A stretch of 23,658 nucleotides of DNA, taken from the NCBI GenBank assembly GCA_964196325.1, contig CAXMST010000037.1, forward strand, positions 1 through 23,658, given 5' to 3'. The notes under the pieces were generated by a model. It saw nothing but the letters and a program-made list of their open reading frames with translations. It did not search any database and was not told the DNA's origin. The position numbers and the translations under genes were made by a program. The stretch's first letter is position 1; every line of letters starts with the position of its first letter. This document shows, one piece after another, positions 7,468 through 14,783 of this stretch. The stretch is from CAXMST01 sp964196325. Lineage in GTDB: Bacteria; Actinomycetota; Thermoleophilia; Solirubrobacterales; 70-9.

Positions 7468-7863
7468 TCACCTGTGCAGCTGCAGCTCCTGGCCGGTACT
7501 CAGGGCGTTGGAATCGACGTCCTTGTTGAGCTTGACTAGTCGCTCCACCGGGATCTCGAACTGCTCGGCGATCTTCCCGAGCGAGTCCCCCGGCTGCACC
7601 GTGTAGGTCTTCGGAGGCCTGACCCGCTCTGCGCCGCCCTCCGCGGTGCGCGCCGTCTGCCCGCTCTCGTCGCCGCCGTCCTCGACCCCCTGCGAGCCCG
7701 TCACGACCACGACCAACGCGATCACGGCCACGACCAGCGCCAACGGCGCCAGGAAGCGCAACGGCGACCGCGACGCTTCGCCCGCAGCGGGCTCTGAGGA
7801 CCCTTCTTGCACCGCACGATGGTAGGCGACGACCGCAGAGGTACGGCGCTTGGCGGGCGGCAC
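7468..7863 (-). CDS. Membrane-anchored LysM-domain protein
   Basis: A short 131-residue protein starting at GTG 7863. It has a cytoplasmic N-terminus (1-36), one membrane helix (37-56), an acidic linker (57-84) and one C-terminal LysM domain (about 86-129, with YTVQPGDSLGKIAEQF and a closing LSTGQELQL). LysM binds the N-acetylglucosamine-containing glycan of peptidoglycan, so this should be a type II membrane protein holding the wall. There is no catalytic domain. It lies 25 bases after the Wzz/CpsD-like gene and five bases before the carboxypeptidase, so it may help target or scaffold wall enzymes. That role is inference from context. Confidence 0.87.
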   Translation of the reverse strand: MPPAKRRTSAVVAYHRAVQEGSSEPAAGEASRSPLRFLAPLALVVAVIALVVVVTGSQGVEDGGDESGQTARTAEGGAERVRPPKTYTVQPGDSLGKIAEQFEIPVERLVKLNKDVDSNALSTGQELQLHR

Positions 7864-7888
7864 CCAGCCCCCCGATCGCGGGCGACAC

Positions 7889-9214
7889 CTATTCCGGGCT
7901 CAGGCGCCGGCGGCCCGGACCGTGATGCGGCGCCCGCGTCAACACCACTCCGGTCAGCCGCCGCTTCGGCAGGCGTGAGGCCAGCTCGGCGATCTCGGGC
8001 AGGCGGCTGACGCCGTATCGGGCGACGATCACGGACGCGCTGAACGTCCCCGCGATGAGCTCCGCGTCGGCTGCGGTCAGCATCGGGGGGGTGTCGAGGA
8101 TCACCACATCGTAGGACTCCCCGAGACGCTCGATCAAGGCTGGAAAGGCGGAACCCGCGAGGAGCAGCCCGGGCTCGTCGCGTGCCCGCCCGGCCGCGAT
8201 CGCGTCGAAGCTCGATTCTCCCCCCTGGCCCGACTCGGCGATCGAGACCGTGTCGATCACCAGCTCGGCGCCGACGGTGCCCGCCAGGTACCCGCGCAGG
8301 CCCGGACCCTCGCCCAGCCCCAGGGTGCGACCGAACCGAGGCCGCCGCAGATCCGTCTCGACGACCACGACGGCAGCTCCTGCCGCGGCCCAGGCCACGG
8401 CCAGACCGAGGGCTACGGCCGTCCGGCCCTCGGCTGGCGCCGGGCTGATGATCGCCAGCGTGTCGAACTCGGCCCGCCCCCGGAGCTGACGCCGGCGCAG
8501 CGCCGCCAGCAGCGCACCCATGCGGTCGCTACCGAGTTGCGTCGGCCGGACCCGCTTCGCCCCGAGCAGCTCGAGCGGGGTCGCGCCGGGGCCGAGCTGC
8601 GCCAGGACCGGGGCGCCGGCCGCGGCTTCGAGCTCCGCGGCCCGCCTCACAGGCAGGCGCCGAGCCTCTCGCGCGCCGACGAGGAATACCCCGAGGGCGG
8701 CGGCCAACAGGCCGCCGATCAACGCCGAGACCGCGACGGAACGATCCGAGGATGGCTCGCTCGGCAGCTCCGCCGCCGCGCCCCGCAGCAGCGAGGGCCC
8801 GAGCGCGTCGTCGGCGACCTCGACCAAGGCGGCCGCGAAGGCGTCGGCGGCGCCGGCGGCCAGATCCGGGATCTCCGCCGTGGAGCGAACCAGGATCACG
8901 CCGCCGTCCTCGACCGCAACGAACTCGGTCTGGGCGAGTAGGTCGGCCCCGGCCAGGTCGTCGCCGAGCCCGGCCGCCGCAAGTTGCGCGACCTCTTGGC
9001 CCCGGGCGAGCTCGAGTAGGCCCGCGACCGTCGCGGGCTCCTCGACGCCACCGTCCGTGACGACCACGCCGGCCGTTGCCAGGTAGGTGGGCTGATCCGC
9101 CAGACCCCAGGCGGCCCCGGCCAACGCCCCGGCGACGATCCCAACCAGCACCGGCCGCAGCGCCGACCGTAACGCCGCAGGGAGGGACCGCGCCACCCTG
9201 AGCGCTCGGCTCAC
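7889..9214 (-). CDS. Wzz/CpsD-like chain-length determinant with a degenerate P-loop ATPase domain
   Basis: This 441-residue protein starts at GTG 9214, overlapping the argS stop by 4 nt, with GGAGGAG just upstream. It has two membrane helices (about 21-39 and 160-180) enclosing an extracytoplasmic Wzz-like domain, then a CpsD/BY-kinase-like domain. The ATPase core keeps the family frame: SPAPAEGRTA (257-266) for Walker A, VVVVETDLRRP for the Walker A' region, and VVILDTPPML (370-379) for Walker B. Two departures are visible. The Walker A lysine is R264, and the first Asp of the A' DxD is Glu. The C-terminus has no tyrosine cluster. It may therefore regulate polysaccharide polymerisation without autokinase activity. 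No glycosyltransferase or polymerase genes are adjacent; the following genes are LysM and a carboxypeptidase. Confidence 0.78.
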   Translation of the reverse strand: MSRALRVARSLPAALRSALRPVLVGIVAGALAGAAWGLADQPTYLATAGVVVTDGGVEEPATVAGLLELARGQEVAQLAAAGLGDDLAGADLLAQTEFVAVEDGGVILVRSTAEIPDLAAGAADAFAAALVEVADDALGPSLLRGAAAELPSEPSSDRSVAVSALIGGLLAAALGVFLVGAREARRLPVRRAAELEAAAGAPVLAQLGPGATPLELLGAKRVRPTQLGSDRMGALLAALRRRQLRGRAEFDTLAIISPAPAEGRTAVALGLAVAWAAAGAAVVVVETDLRRPRFGRTLGLGEGPGLRGYLAGTVGAELVIDTVSIAESGQGGESSFDAIAAGRARDEPGLLLAGSAFPALIERLGESYDVVILDTPPMLTAADAELIAGTFSASVIVARYGVSRLPEIAELASRLPKRRLTGVVLTRAPHHGPGRRRLSPE

Positions 9215-10869
9215 ATCTCCTCCGGGGCCTCGATGCCAAGCAGCCCGAGGACGGTCGCGATATTGGTCCGCGCCGCCGCGCAGAGAGCCAGCCGCTGACC
9301 ACGCAGAGGCTCGGGAGCCTTGACCACGGGGCAGTCGCGGTAGAAGGCATGGAAGTCCCCGGCGATCTCGCGCGAGTAGGCACCCAGCGAATGTGGCTCG
9401 CGCCGCCGCTCAGCCCGCTCGATCTGGGCCGGCAACTCGAGCAGCCGACCGATCAGCGCCTTCTCGGCAGGCTGCGCGCCAAGCTCGATCTCCACCTCGG
9501 GCTCCCCTTCGCCCTCGTCGCTGCCCTCGCTCTCGGCCCGGCCGCCCCGGCCCGGCGCCCCTTCGGCCCGAGCGAAGATCTGGCAGATCCGCGCATGGGC
9601 GTACTGGACGTAGTAGACCGGGTTCTCATTGGATCGGCTCCGAGCCAGCTCGAGATCGAGATCGATCGGCGTCTCGTGCGATCGCTGGACCAGGAAGAAG
9701 CGGGCCGCGTCGACGCCGATGTCGTCGAGCAGCGAGTCGAGGCTGACGAACTCACCGCGACGCTTCGACATCGAGGTCCGCTCACCGCCCTCGACGATCT
9801 GGACCAGCTGCATGATCGGGGCCTCGAAGCCCTCCCCGTCCCCTCCGAGGGAGGCGACCGCGGCGCGCAACCGCGGCACATAGCCATGGTGATCAGCGCC
9901 GAGCACGTCAATCAGGCGCTGCCAGCCACGCTCCAGCTTGTCCCGGTGATATGCGATGTCGGCGGCGAAGTAGGTGGGCTCGCCGTCGGCCCGGCGCAGG
10001 ACGCGATCCTTGTCGTCTCCCAGCGCGGTGGTCCGCATCCAGACAGCGCCGTCGCTCTCATAGATGATGCCCTGCTCGGTCAGCGCCGTCGTCGCGGCCT
10101 CCCGAGCGCCGTCCCGGACGAGCGCCAACTCCGAGCTCCAGCGGTCGAAGCTGACCCGGAACCGGGCCAGCGAGGCGGCGATCGACTCGAGCATCAACTC
10201 CACCCCACGCGCCGCCAGCCGATCGACCTCGCCGGCGCCGACGCCTTGGGAGCCCAGCTTTTCGGCCAGCTCGACGACGTAGTCCCCCCGATATCCGTCC
10301 TCAGGCACCTCGACCCCCTCGAGTCGGGCGGCGATCGACTCCCCAAACAGCTCGATCTGGCGGCCTGCATCGTTGACGTAGTACTCCCGGCCGACCTCGT
10401 GCCCTGCGAAGGACAGGATGCGAGCCAGCGAATCCCCGTACGCCGCGTGCCGGCCGCCGGCCACGGTGATCGGGCCGGTCGGGTTGGCGCTGACGAACTC
10501 GACCAGAATCCGCTCAGCGCGTTCGGAGGCGACCCCGGCGCCGAACTCCGAGCCGGCGGCGTTGATCTCCTCGACAGCGTCCCGAAACCAGTCCTCGGCC
10601 AAAAACAGGTTCAGAAATCCGGGCCCCGCGACCTCGACCCGATCGAGGGACGGGCCGAGCGCCTCGAGGACCAGGTCGCCGAGCTGCGCGGCGACCTCCC
10701 GCGGAGGCTGCTGCAGCAGCGGTGCGAGCAGCAGCGCAGCGTTCGTCGAGTAGTCACCGAGCTCGGGCTTGGGCGGGCGCTCCAGGGTCGGGCTGACCGC
10801 CGCCCCGGTCGCCAGCGCCGCGCAGGCATCGGCCAAGGCCGTCTTCAGGGCTGCGATCGGATCGTTCAT
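9211..10869 (-). CDS. argS: Arginyl-tRNA synthetase
   Basis: A class I synthetase of 552 residues from the ATG at 10867-10869; an in-frame GTG three codons upstream (10876-10878) is an alternative, and neither has a clear Shine-Dalgarno. Domain order is normal: N-terminal tRNA-binding domain with AGPGFLNLFL (81-90), catalytic domain with VEFVSANPTGP (123-133), KMSKS-like MSKRRG (367-372), and an anticodon-binding DALR domain from about residue 408 to the end (YVQYAHARICQIFARAEG onward). The HIGH signature is unusual. Where most ArgRS have HVGH after PTGPL/I, this one reads TVAG (135-138), then GRHAAYGD. The rest of the protein looks intact and full length, so it is probably functional. It charges tRNA-Arg. 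The gene lies 30 bases after pyrF and overlaps the Wzz-like gene. Confidence 0.95.
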   Translation of the reverse strand: MNDPIAALKTALADACAALATGAAVSPTLERPPKPELGDYSTNAALLLAPLLQQPPREVAAQLGDLVLEALGPSLDRVEVAGPGFLNLFLAEDWFRDAVEEINAAGSEFGAGVASERAERILVEFVSANPTGPITVAGGRHAAYGDSLARILSFAGHEVGREYYVNDAGRQIELFGESIAARLEGVEVPEDGYRGDYVVELAEKLGSQGVGAGEVDRLAARGVELMLESIAASLARFRVSFDRWSSELALVRDGAREAATTALTEQGIIYESDGAVWMRTTALGDDKDRVLRRADGEPTYFAADIAYHRDKLERGWQRLIDVLGADHHGYVPRLRAAVASLGGDGEGFEAPIMQLVQIVEGGERTSMSKRRGEFVSLDSLLDDIGVDAARFFLVQRSHETPIDLDLELARSRSNENPVYYVQYAHARICQIFARAEGAPGRGGRAESEGSDEGEGEPEVEIELGAQPAEKALIGRLLELPAQIERAERRREPHSLGAYSREIAGDFHAFYRDCPVVKAPEPLRGQRLALCAAARTNIATVLGLLGIEAPEEM

Positions 10870-10899
10870 CGAGGCCACTCTACGCAGCGGCGCGAGCTC

Positions 10900-11799
10900 T
10901 CAGCCGCCGCTGGCGGCCCAGACCTTCTTGCGCAGCTGCTCTGCGGCGACCGCGGGATCACCCGCCCCGACGACGCTGCGGGAGGCGGCGACCAACGCTG
11001 CCGCGGGGTCAGTCGCGAAGGCGTCGCCCACAGCATCGGGATCGCCGCCCTGGGAGCCGATCCCCGGCAGCAGGAAGATCGAACGCGGCATCAGCTCCCG
11101 CAGCCGCCGGATGAATCCGGGCTGCGTGGCGCCGACCACCGCGCCGGCGCCGCTGAGTCCGCACGACCCGACCAGCCGGGGGGCGAGCTCATCGACCAGC
11201 TCGGCGATCCGCTCATGCAGGGGTCGGCCCGCGGCATCGATATCGAGCAACTCCGAGGCGCCGGGGTTCGAGGTTCGGACCAGGGTGAAGATGCCGGCGC
11301 CAGAGCTCTCAGCGGCCTGGACCAGGGGCTCGAGCGAGTCCCGGCCGAGCAGCGGGTTGGCGGTGAACGCGTCGGCCCCGAGTCCGCCGACCGGGCCCCA
11401 GGGGGTCTCGGTCGTACCGACCAGTCCGGCGCCGTAGGCCTCGGCCGTGACCGGCACGTCGCCGCGCTTGCCGTCGGCGATCACCAACAGGCCGGCCTCC
11501 GAGGCGGCGGCGCAGACGGCCCCGAGCGCTTCCAGCCCCGGCGGGCCGAGGGCCTCGAAGCGCGCCAGTTGGGGCTTGACCGCTACGCAGGAGCCCGCGA
11601 TCCGATCGATCAGGCCCAGGCACACTGACCGGGCCGCGTCCGCCGCCGCCGCCCGCGCGTCGGAGCCGAGCCCCGGGCCCACCGACGCCGAGCGCCAAGG
11701 CTCGGCGTCGAAGGCCGGGTCAAAGCCGACGCAGACCTGGCTGCGGCGCTCGTTGACGAGCGCCGCAAGCCGGTCGGCGAACGGTCTCGGCTGACTCAG
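10900..11799 (-). CDS. pyrF: Orotidine 5'-phosphate decarboxylase (type 2), probable CTG start
   Basis: It makes UMP from OMP, the last step of pyrimidine synthesis. The usual-codon start would be GTG at 11682, but conserved type 2 sequence continues upstream in frame: FADRLAALVNERRSQVCVGF then DPAFDAEPW, including the FDP motif needed for substrate binding. No ATG, GTG or TTG occurs before the in-frame stop TAG at 11803-11805. The only reasonable start is CTG at 11797-11799, directly after the hup stop, with AGGG about nine bases before it. That gives 299 residues, typical of the type 2 family. The catalytic charged network is visible as ADGKRGD (D109, K111, D114). The C-terminal LLPGIGSQGGDP is the phosphate-binding segment. 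A sequencing error or translational readthrough from hup are alternatives. Confidence 0.85.
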   Translation of the reverse strand: MSQPRPFADRLAALVNERRSQVCVGFDPAFDAEPWRSASVGPGLGSDARAAAADAARSVCLGLIDRIAGSCVAVKPQLARFEALGPPGLEALGAVCAAASEAGLLVIADGKRGDVPVTAEAYGAGLVGTTETPWGPVGGLGADAFTANPLLGRDSLEPLVQAAESSGAGIFTLVRTSNPGASELLDIDAAGRPLHERIAELVDELAPRLVGSCGLSGAGAVVGATQPGFIRRLRELMPRSIFLLPGIGSQGGDPDAVGDAFATDPAAALVAASRSVVGAGDPAVAAEQLRKKVWAASGG

Positions 11800-11802
11800 G
11801 TC

Positions 11803-12081
11803 CTAACCCTTGACCGCGGCCTTCAGGCCGGCCCCCGCCGAGAACTTCGGCACTCTGCCGCCTGGGATCGTGATCCGCTCGCCGGTCCGCGGGTTCACAC
11901 CCTGACGCGGCCCGCGCTCGTTGACGCTGAACTTGCCGAAACCGGTGAAGTTGACGTCCTCACCTCGCTTCAGCGAGTCGACAACCCCCTCCAACACGGC
12001 GTCGACGGCCTCTGCGGCAGCCTTCTTGCTGCCGAGGCGCTCGTCGGCGGCGACCTTCTCGATGAACTGAGCTTTCGTCAT
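11803..12081 (-). CDS. hup: HU-family DNA-binding protein
   Basis: A 92-residue single-domain HU protein. The ATG at 12079-12081 has a perfect AGGAGG (12088-12093) six bases upstream; the much longer frame reaching 13032 crosses the protease gene and is rejected. MTKAQFIEKVA opens the dimerisation helices. NFTGFGKFSV leads into the beta-arm, where NPRTGERITIPGG carries the conserved Pro that intercalates DNA, and PKFSAGAGLKAAVKG closes the fold. It bends and packs the nucleoid as a dimer. It lacks the long Lys/Ala-rich tail of mycobacterial HupB. It is the first gene of the long minus-strand run, and pyrF begins one codon after its stop. Confidence 0.96.
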   Translation of the reverse strand: MTKAQFIEKVAADERLGSKKAAAEAVDAVLEGVVDSLKRGEDVNFTGFGKFSVNERGPRQGVNPRTGERITIPGGRVPKFSAGAGLKAAVKG

Positions 12082-12087
12082 TTCTTG

Positions 12088-12093
12088 CCTCCT
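12088..12093 (-). promoter_or_regulatory. Consensus Shine-Dalgarno of hup
   Basis: AGGAGG on the minus strand, six bases before the ATG. It is the strongest ribosome binding site in the window, fits an abundant nucleoid protein, and settles the start of the HU gene. Confidence 0.85.
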
Positions 12094-12112
12094 GTGGGTC
12101 TTGAGCGGCGCC

Positions 12113-12121
12113 AATCTAACA
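12113..12121 (-). promoter_or_regulatory. Predicted extended -10 promoter of the hup-pyrF-argS run
   Basis: The minus strand reads TGTTAGATT, a TGn extension followed by a TAnnnT -10 box. It predicts a start near 12106 and a 25-nt leader. There is no recognisable -35, which is acceptable for extended -10 promoters. It is the only AT-containing candidate between the protease and hup. Confidence 0.45.
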
Positions 12122-12149
12122 GTGATGGGGGACGAGACCGCGGTGCAGG

Positions 12150-12165
12150 CCGCATTCCGATGCGG
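12150..12165 (-). terminator. Small hairpin after the M48 protease gene
   Basis: CCGCAT and ATGCGG form a six-pair stem with a four-base loop, about 40-55 bases after the protease stop. There is no T-run. It could be a weak terminator between the protease and hup, or chance in GC-rich DNA. Confidence 0.3.
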
Positions 12166-12203
12166 TTCGGGCCTGGCGCGGACCTCCGAGAAGGCCGCTC
12201 CGA

Positions 12204-13463
12204 TCAGTCGGGAAGTTCGGCGCCGTAGGCCTCGGCGATGCCTAGGCGCTGCACCTTGGTGGGGTGTGAGCCGAACAACAGCTGCGACCACTGGGGCGGG
12301 TCGGGGTCGCTGAGGTTGCGCTCCCCGGTGGTGGTCTGCAGCGCGACCAGGCCGTCGGGGTCGGCGGTCAACTCGAGCGCAAAACGGTCGGCCCGCTCCT
12401 CGACCGTACGCGAGAGCACGTTGCCGGCGATCCCCAGGGTGAAGGTCGCGACCGTGAGCGCCAACGCGTAGGCGGGCAGCGCCGCCACCTGGCCTGGGCC
12501 GGTGCCTGTGCGAGCGGCCAGGGCTGCCCCGGCCTCCCGCACAAACAGCATCCCGAAGGGAGCTACCAGCGCCACGAACAGGAGCCCTCGGGGGATGTCG
12601 TTCTGGGCGACATGGCCGAGCTCGTGGGCGACCACCGAGCGCAGAGCCGGCCCATCGGTCGCCTCGAGCAGGTTGTCGTAGAGCACGACCCGACGGGTCG
12701 AACCGACACCCGCGACGTAGGCGTTGAGCGAGGTCCTCCTGCTCGAGGCATCGACTCCGTAGACCTCGCCGACATCGACGTCCGCCCGCTCGGCCAAGTC
12801 GAGAACCTGCTCCCGCTCCGGGCCTTCGGGCAGGGGCTCGAAATCGTTGAAGATCGGCGCCAGCACGATCGGCGCGAGAAAGCTGACCGCGACCGCGAAG
12901 GTGAGCACGACGCCGGCGCCCGCCAGCCACCAGCCTCGTGGCAGCCGGCGCTGCAGAAAGACCAGGAGCAGGCCGCCCGCGGCGGCGTACAGGGCCCCGA
13001 TCCCGATCCCGCGGACGCGATCGAAGAGCCAACCGCCGATGCTCTGAACCGAGAGTCCGACGTCAACCGCGAGCTCCAGCCGCCAGATCCCGAGCGGCAG
13101 AGCCGCTAACGCGAGGGTGGCCGACAGCAGGGCGCCCGCGGCCGCGGCCCCCAGCAGGGGCCGGGAGCCGAGCCGTTCGAGCAGAACCCGGAAACGACGT
13201 GGGCGCCCGGCCGCCAGGAGGCCGAGCACGGCGAACTCGACGACGATGCCGAGCAGGCCCAGCCAGCGGGTCTGGCTGCGGTAGTCACGGCCGCGGTCCA
13301 ACGTCTCGGCGTCGAAATAGTCGCGCTCATCCGCGACCCCGGCCTCGGGGCCGGGCTGCTCCGGCGAGAGCACGACCACCGCCAGGGCCGCAACGACGAG
13401 CGCGGCCAGTCCCGCCGCTACTATCCGCGCGCGGCCCGATCGCGGTGAGGCCCGCCAGCTCAT
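12204..13463 (-). CDS. M48-family membrane metalloprotease (Ste24/CaaX protease-like)
   Basis: A 419-residue integral membrane protease. An N-terminal signal-anchor-like helix (12-32) and several further helices (about 67-84, 103-122, 152-170, 178-203) form the M48 N-terminal domain of the Ste24 type. The zinc site is H280-E-L-G-H284, and the third ligand is E355 or E356 in the EERAD element after a membrane segment (329-349). The C-terminal FGSHPTKVQRLGIAEAYG is the typical closing motif of bacterial Ste24-like proteins. Bacteria do not make CaaX-prenylated proteins in the yeast sense, so the likely role is membrane protein quality control, as for HtpX. It stands alone, head-to-head with the metallophosphoesterase gene with 47 bases between the two starts. 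Confidence 0.9.
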   Translation of the reverse strand: MSWRASPRSGRARIVAAGLAALVVAALAVVVLSPEQPGPEAGVADERDYFDAETLDRGRDYRSQTRWLGLLGIVVEFAVLGLLAAGRPRRFRVLLERLGSRPLLGAAAAGALLSATLALAALPLGIWRLELAVDVGLSVQSIGGWLFDRVRGIGIGALYAAAGGLLLVFLQRRLPRGWWLAGAGVVLTFAVAVSFLAPIVLAPIFNDFEPLPEGPEREQVLDLAERADVDVGEVYGVDASSRRTSLNAYVAGVGSTRRVVLYDNLLEATDGPALRSVVAHELGHVAQNDIPRGLLFVALVAPFGMLFVREAGAALAARTGTGPGQVAALPAYALALTVATFTLGIAGNVLSRTVEERADRFALELTADPDGLVALQTTTGERNLSDPDPPQWSQLLFGSHPTKVQRLGIAEAYGAELPD

Positions 13464-13510
13464 CCACGCCTACGATAGTCCGCCGCGTCCACGGTCTGAG
13501 GGCGGGATCC

Positions 13511-14266
13511 ATGCAGGTAGCCGTACTCAGCGACATCCACGGGAACCTCCCGGCCCTCGAGGCCGTGCTTGACGATATTCGCAGCGCCGAGGTCGAGCAG
13601 CGCTGGTGCCTGGGCGACGTCGTGGGCTACGGCGCCAGCCCCGATGAGTGCGTCGAGCTGACCCGCGAACACTGCGAAACCTGCCTGGTCGGGAACCATG
13701 ACCTGGCGGTACTCGGCGCGATCGACACCGCGACCTTCAGCGGCGCTGCCTCGGCGGCCGTCGATTGGACCCGAGAACGGATCAGCCCGCGCTCCCGCGA
13801 CTACCTGGAGTCGCTCTCGCCGGCGCGCGCCAACGACCCCGTTGCCCTCTACCACGCCTCGCCCCGCGATCCGGTCTGGGAGTACGTGCTCTGGCCCGAC
13901 CAAGCGGCGGCATGCCTCGCGGCCCAGGCGAGCAGAGTGAGCATGATCGGGCACTCCCACGTAGCCCTGTTCTTCAGCGTGCCAAGCGAGCCGCGACCCG
14001 GCCCGGAACCGCAGCCCCCCGCGAGCGGTTGGCAGGCGGGTGCCGGGACCCGGCTCGAGATCTCGGAGGGCCGCTGGCTGATCAATCCCGGCAGCGTCGG
14101 CCAGCCCCGTGACGGTGACCCGCGCGCAGCCTGGATCGAGCTCGACACCGAGAGCTGGGAGGCGACCTATCACCGGGTCGCCTACGACATCGAGCGCGCG
14201 GCCGCGGCAATCGAGGCAACCGAGCTGCCGGCCCATCTCGCCAAGCGCCTCTTCGTCGGGCGCTGA
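13511..14266 (+). CDS. Metallophosphoesterase (calcineurin-like, YfcE/MJ0936 type)
   Basis: A 251-residue protein starting at ATG 13511; the longer frame from 12938 is a shadow of the protease gene. The complete dimetal motif set is visible: D8-I-H10-G-N, G-D36, G-N62-H63-D, H115, and G-H148-S-H150. The short core and the INPGSVGQPR segment place it in the Metallophos_2 group, which includes phosphodiesterases and ApaH-like phosphatases. The substrate cannot be told. The lipoprotein gene follows after 22 bases, then a Ser/Thr kinase, so the three genes are probably one transcript. A phosphatase acting opposite the kinase is possible, but this fold more often acts on nucleotides or phosphodiesters. 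Confidence 0.9.
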   Translation: MQVAVLSDIHGNLPALEAVLDDIRSAEVEQRWCLGDVVGYGASPDECVELTREHCETCLVGNHDLAVLGAIDTATFSGAASAAVDWTRERISPRSRDYLESLSPARANDPVALYHASPRDPVWEYVLWPDQAAACLAAQASRVSMIGHSHVALFFSVPSEPRPGPEPQPPASGWQAGAGTRLEISEGRWLINPGSVGQPRDGDPRAAWIELDTESWEATYHRVAYDIERAAAAIEATELPAHLAKRLFVGR

Positions 14267-14288
14267 GGCCACGGCTAGACTCGGAGCG

Positions 14289-14783
14289 ATGGCCGGCACC
14301 CGCTCACTAGGCGCGATCGCGGCCGCAGTCGTAGCGCTGGCCGTCGCCGGCTGCGCCGGCTCCGAGGACCCGATCCCCAACGGTGAGGCAGCGGCCCTGG
14401 TCGCGGACCTGGACGCGCTGCAGCTTCAGGTCAATGACGGGCTCTGCGTGAACGCCGACGACACCGTGCAGGTTCTCTTCCAGCGAGCCGCCGAGCTCCC
14501 GGGCGGGGATGTAAAGAAGAGCCTGAACACGCTGCTGCGCGAGCTCGACGGGCTCGTCGCCGAGCAATGCGACGAGTCGCTTCAGGACACCTCCACGACC
14601 GACTCGGCCAGCACCTCCTCGACAACCACGGAGTCGACCACGAGCGAGACGACCACCGACAGCTCAGACACGACCGACACCTCCACCACGACCGATAACA
14701 CGGACACCACAACGGACCCGACAACGACCGGCGGCGACACCACGGACCCCGGCGACGGCGGCCTCACCCCGGAGGGCGGCTGA
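14289..14783 (+). CDS. Small secreted lipoprotein with Thr/Ser/Asp-rich tail
   Basis: A 164-residue protein from ATG 14289 (GGAG just upstream). The signal peptide ends in a lipobox, AVAGC, with C22 as the lipidated cysteine. Residues 30-98 look helical and contain two further cysteines (C53, C94) that could form a disulfide. Residues 100-155 are almost wholly Thr, Ser and Asp, as in wall-spanning or O-glycosylated linkers, ending in a Gly/Pro-rich segment. I do not recognise a family. The stop overlaps the kinase start (TGATG), so production is coupled to the kinase. It could be an extracytoplasmic partner for the kinase, whose own ectodomain is very short; this is inference. Confidence 0.82.
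   Translation: MAGTRSLGAIAAAVVALAVAGCAGSEDPIPNGEAAALVADLDALQLQVNDGLCVNADDTVQVLFQRAAELPGGDVKKSLNTLLRELDGLVAEQCDESLQDTSTTDSASTSSTTTESTTSETTTDSSDTTDTSTTTDNTDTTTDPTTTGGDTTDPGDGGLTPEGG

Noticed and set aside
7463..7888. Upstream extension of the carboxypeptidase frame
   Set aside because: It runs through the LysM gene in another frame. The signal peptide begins at ATG 7462.
9349..11628. Very long plus-strand open frame (759 codons)
   Set aside because: It is antisense to argS and pyrF, which have clear conserved motifs. Its translation is low complexity and it is typical of spurious frames in GC-rich DNA.
12082..13032. Upstream extension of the HU frame
   Set aside because: It overlaps the M48 protease in another frame. 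HU begins at ATG 12081 with a perfect Shine-Dalgarno.
13464..13510. TACGAT as a -10 box for the metallophosphoesterase operon
   Set aside because: No -35 or extended -10 support. One weak hexamer in a 47-bp gap is not enough to call.
14580..14760. ACGACC/ACCACG-rich stretch considered as a repeat or microsatellite
   Set aside because: It encodes the Thr/Ser/Asp tail of the lipoprotein, in frame and with mixed codons.
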